From positions 1 to 7,654 of the forward strand of contig CAJZFF010000073.1 of NCBI GenBank assembly GCA_915069725.1: a DNA stretch of 7,654 bases, in the 5' to 3' direction. The notes under the pieces were generated by a model that saw only the letters and a program-made list of their open reading frames with translations, was not told the origin of the DNA and made no database searches. The stretch's first letter is position 1. Each line of letters begins with the position of its first letter. This document shows positions 7,052 through 7,654 of this stretch, in pieces. The translations under genes and the position numbers were made by a program. Source of the stretch: an uncultured Actinomyces sp. GTDB taxonomy: Bacteria > Actinomycetota > Actinomycetes > Actinomycetales > Actinomycetaceae.

Positions 7052-7095
7052 CGTGTTCTCACGGGTCACGGTGACCGTTCCGGCCTCGTGCCGGA
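7052..7095 (-). promoter_or_regulatory. Structured leader: three consecutive short hairpins before the S-component start
   Basis: In the minus-strand transcript three stems follow one another: TCCGGC-ACGAG-GCCGGA (7079-7095), the 6-1-6 palindrome GGTCAC-C-GTGACC (7064-7076) and CGTG-AGAA-CACG (7052-7063). The last ends 1 nt before the ribosome binding site. This could affect translation or mRNA stability, or the 6-1-6 palindrome could be a DNA operator. It matches no riboswitch class that I recognise. Confidence 0.4.
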
Positions 7096-7130
7096 GCCCC
7101 GGGGCGCGCCTGGTTGGGCACGCCGGCGTG
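7096..7130. repeat. Cluster of three perfect palindromes
   Basis: GCCCCGGGGC (7096-7105), GGCGCGCC (7103-7110) and CACGCCGGCGTG (7119-7130) are perfect self-complementary sequences within 35 bp. In DNA this GC short palindromes arise by chance fairly often, but three in a row between the metal box and the start codon may extend the structured leader. Confidence 0.4.
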
Positions 7131-7164
7131 ATGACCGCACATCTACTCCGCCGCCAACCCGTTT

Positions 7165-7184
7165 TGCAAATCATTATCATTATT
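7165..7184. promoter_or_regulatory. Fur/Zur-family-like operator overlapping a candidate -10
   Basis: TGCAAATCATTATCA (7165-7179) is a 7-1-7 inverted repeat with 5 of 7 arm positions paired, close to the TGAAAATNATTTTCA pattern of actinobacterial Zur boxes. The minus-strand 19-mer at 7184-7166 matches the classical Fur consensus GATAATGATAATCATTATC at 15 positions. It is an A+T-rich island in GC-rich DNA. On the minus strand GATAAT (7178-7173) could be a -10 element about 135 nt before the S-component ATG, though no good -35 precedes it. Binding here by a metal-loaded repressor would block that promoter. Zinc (Zur) and iron (Fur) are both possible. Confidence 0.5.
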
Positions 7185-7282
7185 GACTTACCCAGAGAAA
7201 TGCCTGAGCCGAGCCGTGCGATCACCACGTCGAACGAACCACCCCAGGGGTGTCACCCCGAGAGGCAACTCGCCCCACCCGC

Positions 7283-7301
7283 TTTGGTGAGGCATACCTA
7301 A
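7283..7301. promoter_or_regulatory. DtxR/IdeR-like iron box
   Basis: TTTGGTGAGGCATACCTAA matches the IdeR/DtxR 19-bp consensus TTAGGTTAGGCTAACCTAA at 15 of 19 positions, with a perfect ACCTAA half-site. It lies about 245 bp ahead of the first operon gene. DtxR-family proteins with bound iron or manganese repress uptake genes in actinobacteria. The distance to the ATG is long, so either a distal promoter with a long leader exists or the site is secondary. Confidence 0.5.
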
Positions 7302-7419
7302 GTGTGTACTCCTTCTCGGGAGTTCACGCAAGGGTCGACCAGGCCCCGGGCCGTGAGGGAACACCCGACCCCAGCCGTTGAAAAGACGGGAAATACCGGT
7401 AGCGGACAGCACTCAAGGG

Positions 7420-7439
7420 CGACGGGGCCCAGGCCCTCG
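7420..7439 (-). terminator. Weak terminator-like hairpin after the right-edge gene
   Basis: Seven nt past the stop at 7446 the minus strand can form GGGC-CTGG-GCCC with a few outer pairs (CGA/TCG, one side bulged). There is no T-tract. It is listed because position and GC content fit a terminator for the incoming gene; the stem is short. Confidence 0.25.
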
Positions 7440-7445
7440 GGGGTC

Positions 7446-7654
7446 TCAGCCCGGCGCTCCCAGGCCGCCGCGGCCCACGAGGTCGATGCGGTGCATCTCC
7501 TCGGGACGCAGGCCCAGCACCCGCCCCGTCAGGGACTCGGCGGCCTCATGGGCCGTCTCCAGCGGGTCCGGCAGGTCCACGGGCGCAGTGGGCGGCGAGT
7601 CCAGCCGCAGGCTCTCCCAGGACACCGAGAAGTCGGCGCCCACCTCCAGGCAGG
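7446..7654 (-). CDS. C-terminal end of an unrecognised protein (5' end outside window)
   Basis: An open frame enters from the right edge and ends with TGA at 7448-7446, giving 68 residues. It begins CLEVGADFSVSWESLRLD, runs through a Pro/Leu-rich segment and a helix-like LETAHEAAESLTGRVLGL, and ends HRIDLVGRGGLGAPG. The mixed hydrophobic-acidic composition and frame-wide G/C third positions look like real coding sequence rather than a shadow frame. There are no membrane segments and no motif I can name. An internal GTG at 7643 could in principle start a 65-aa protein, but the open frame continues upstream, so truncation by the window is more likely. Confidence 0.6.
   Translation of the reverse strand, partial: CLEVGADFSVSWESLRLDSPPTAPVDLPDPLETAHEAAESLTGRVLGLRPEEMHRIDLVGRGGLGAPG

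Larger units (their letters stand above)
7040..7445. other. 406-bp intergenic control region of the transport operon
   Basis: No convincing gene is present; the open frames here are short and Arg/Gly/Pro-rich. Visible elements, listed separately, are a DtxR/IdeR-like box (7283-7301), a Fur/Zur-like A+T-rich box (7165-7184), stacked palindromes (7096-7130), three leader hairpins (7052-7095) and a weak terminator-like hairpin for the upstream gene (7420-7439). A small GGGGT-GTC-ACCCC inverted repeat lies at 7247-7259. No clear -35/-10 pair was found for either strand except a GATAAT inside the Fur/Zur-like box. Confidence 0.7.

Noticed and set aside
7040..7228. 63-codon N-terminal extension of the S component
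   Set aside because: It would translate the leader hairpins and overlap the Fur/Zur-like box, its composition is unlike the mature protein, and AAGGAG sits at the right distance from the internal ATG.
7040..7240. Thiamine or cobalamin riboswitch, suggested by YkoE-like features of the S component
   Set aside because: I looked for the conserved TPP (CUGAGA, ACCUGAU) and B12-box elements on the minus strand and saw neither.
7188..7412. 74-codon minus-strand open frame in the intergenic region
   Set aside because: The product is Arg/Gly/Pro-rich, spans the DtxR-like box and has no convincing ribosome binding site.
1..7654. CRISPR array, tRNA or rRNA genes, insertion sequences, phage attachment sites
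   Set aside because: No regularly spaced direct repeats, no tRNA-like cloverleaf or rRNA segments, and no transposase-like frame or terminal inverted repeats were seen.

Overview
The window looks like a chromosomal piece of a high-GC actinobacterium. Every credible gene has strong G/C bias at third codon positions, starts with ATG or GTG, and often has an AGGAGG-like ribosome binding site. An Actinomyces-like organism is plausible, but that is an impression from protein style, not a measurement. All credible genes lie on the minus strand, so the biology reads from high to low coordinates.

Layout in transcription order (right to left). (1) 7654-7446 is the C-terminal end of an unrecognised protein that enters from outside the window. 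(2) 7445-7040 is a 406-bp intergenic control region. It holds a DtxR/IdeR-like iron box (7283-7301), an A+T-rich Fur/Zur-like box (7165-7184), a run of perfect palindromes and a leader predicted to fold into three short hairpins just before the first ribosome binding site. (3) 7039-394 is a tight four-gene transport operon: an ECF-type substrate-binding membrane protein (S component, 212 aa); one 803-aa polypeptide that fuses both ECF ATPases to the EcfT transmembrane coupling protein; and two exporter-fold ABC half-transporters (615 and 580 aa) of the YbtP/YbtQ, IrtA/IrtB type. Gene junctions are an 8-nt overlap, a 10-nt gap and a 2-nt gap. (4) 393-197 holds a perfect 17-bp-stem hairpin (318-355) that can terminate the operon. 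Its apex contains a 20-bp palindrome that recurs 73 bp away in front of the next gene, so it also looks like part of a two-site operator. (5) 196-1 is the N-terminus of another ABC ATPase, probably from an export system, cut by the window edge.

Working model: the four-gene operon is a metal-responsive uptake locus. The two half-transporters would pair into one heterodimer with two consensus ATP sites, related to machines that import metal-siderophore complexes despite their exporter fold. The ECF module (S + A-A'-T) would import a small ligand such as a metal, a metallophore or a vitamin-like compound. The same pairing of YbtPQ-like and ECF-like genes resembles the mycobacterial mpt locus. 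The substrate cannot be read from the sequence. The separate ABC system at the left edge has its own promoter and operators and appears independently regulated.
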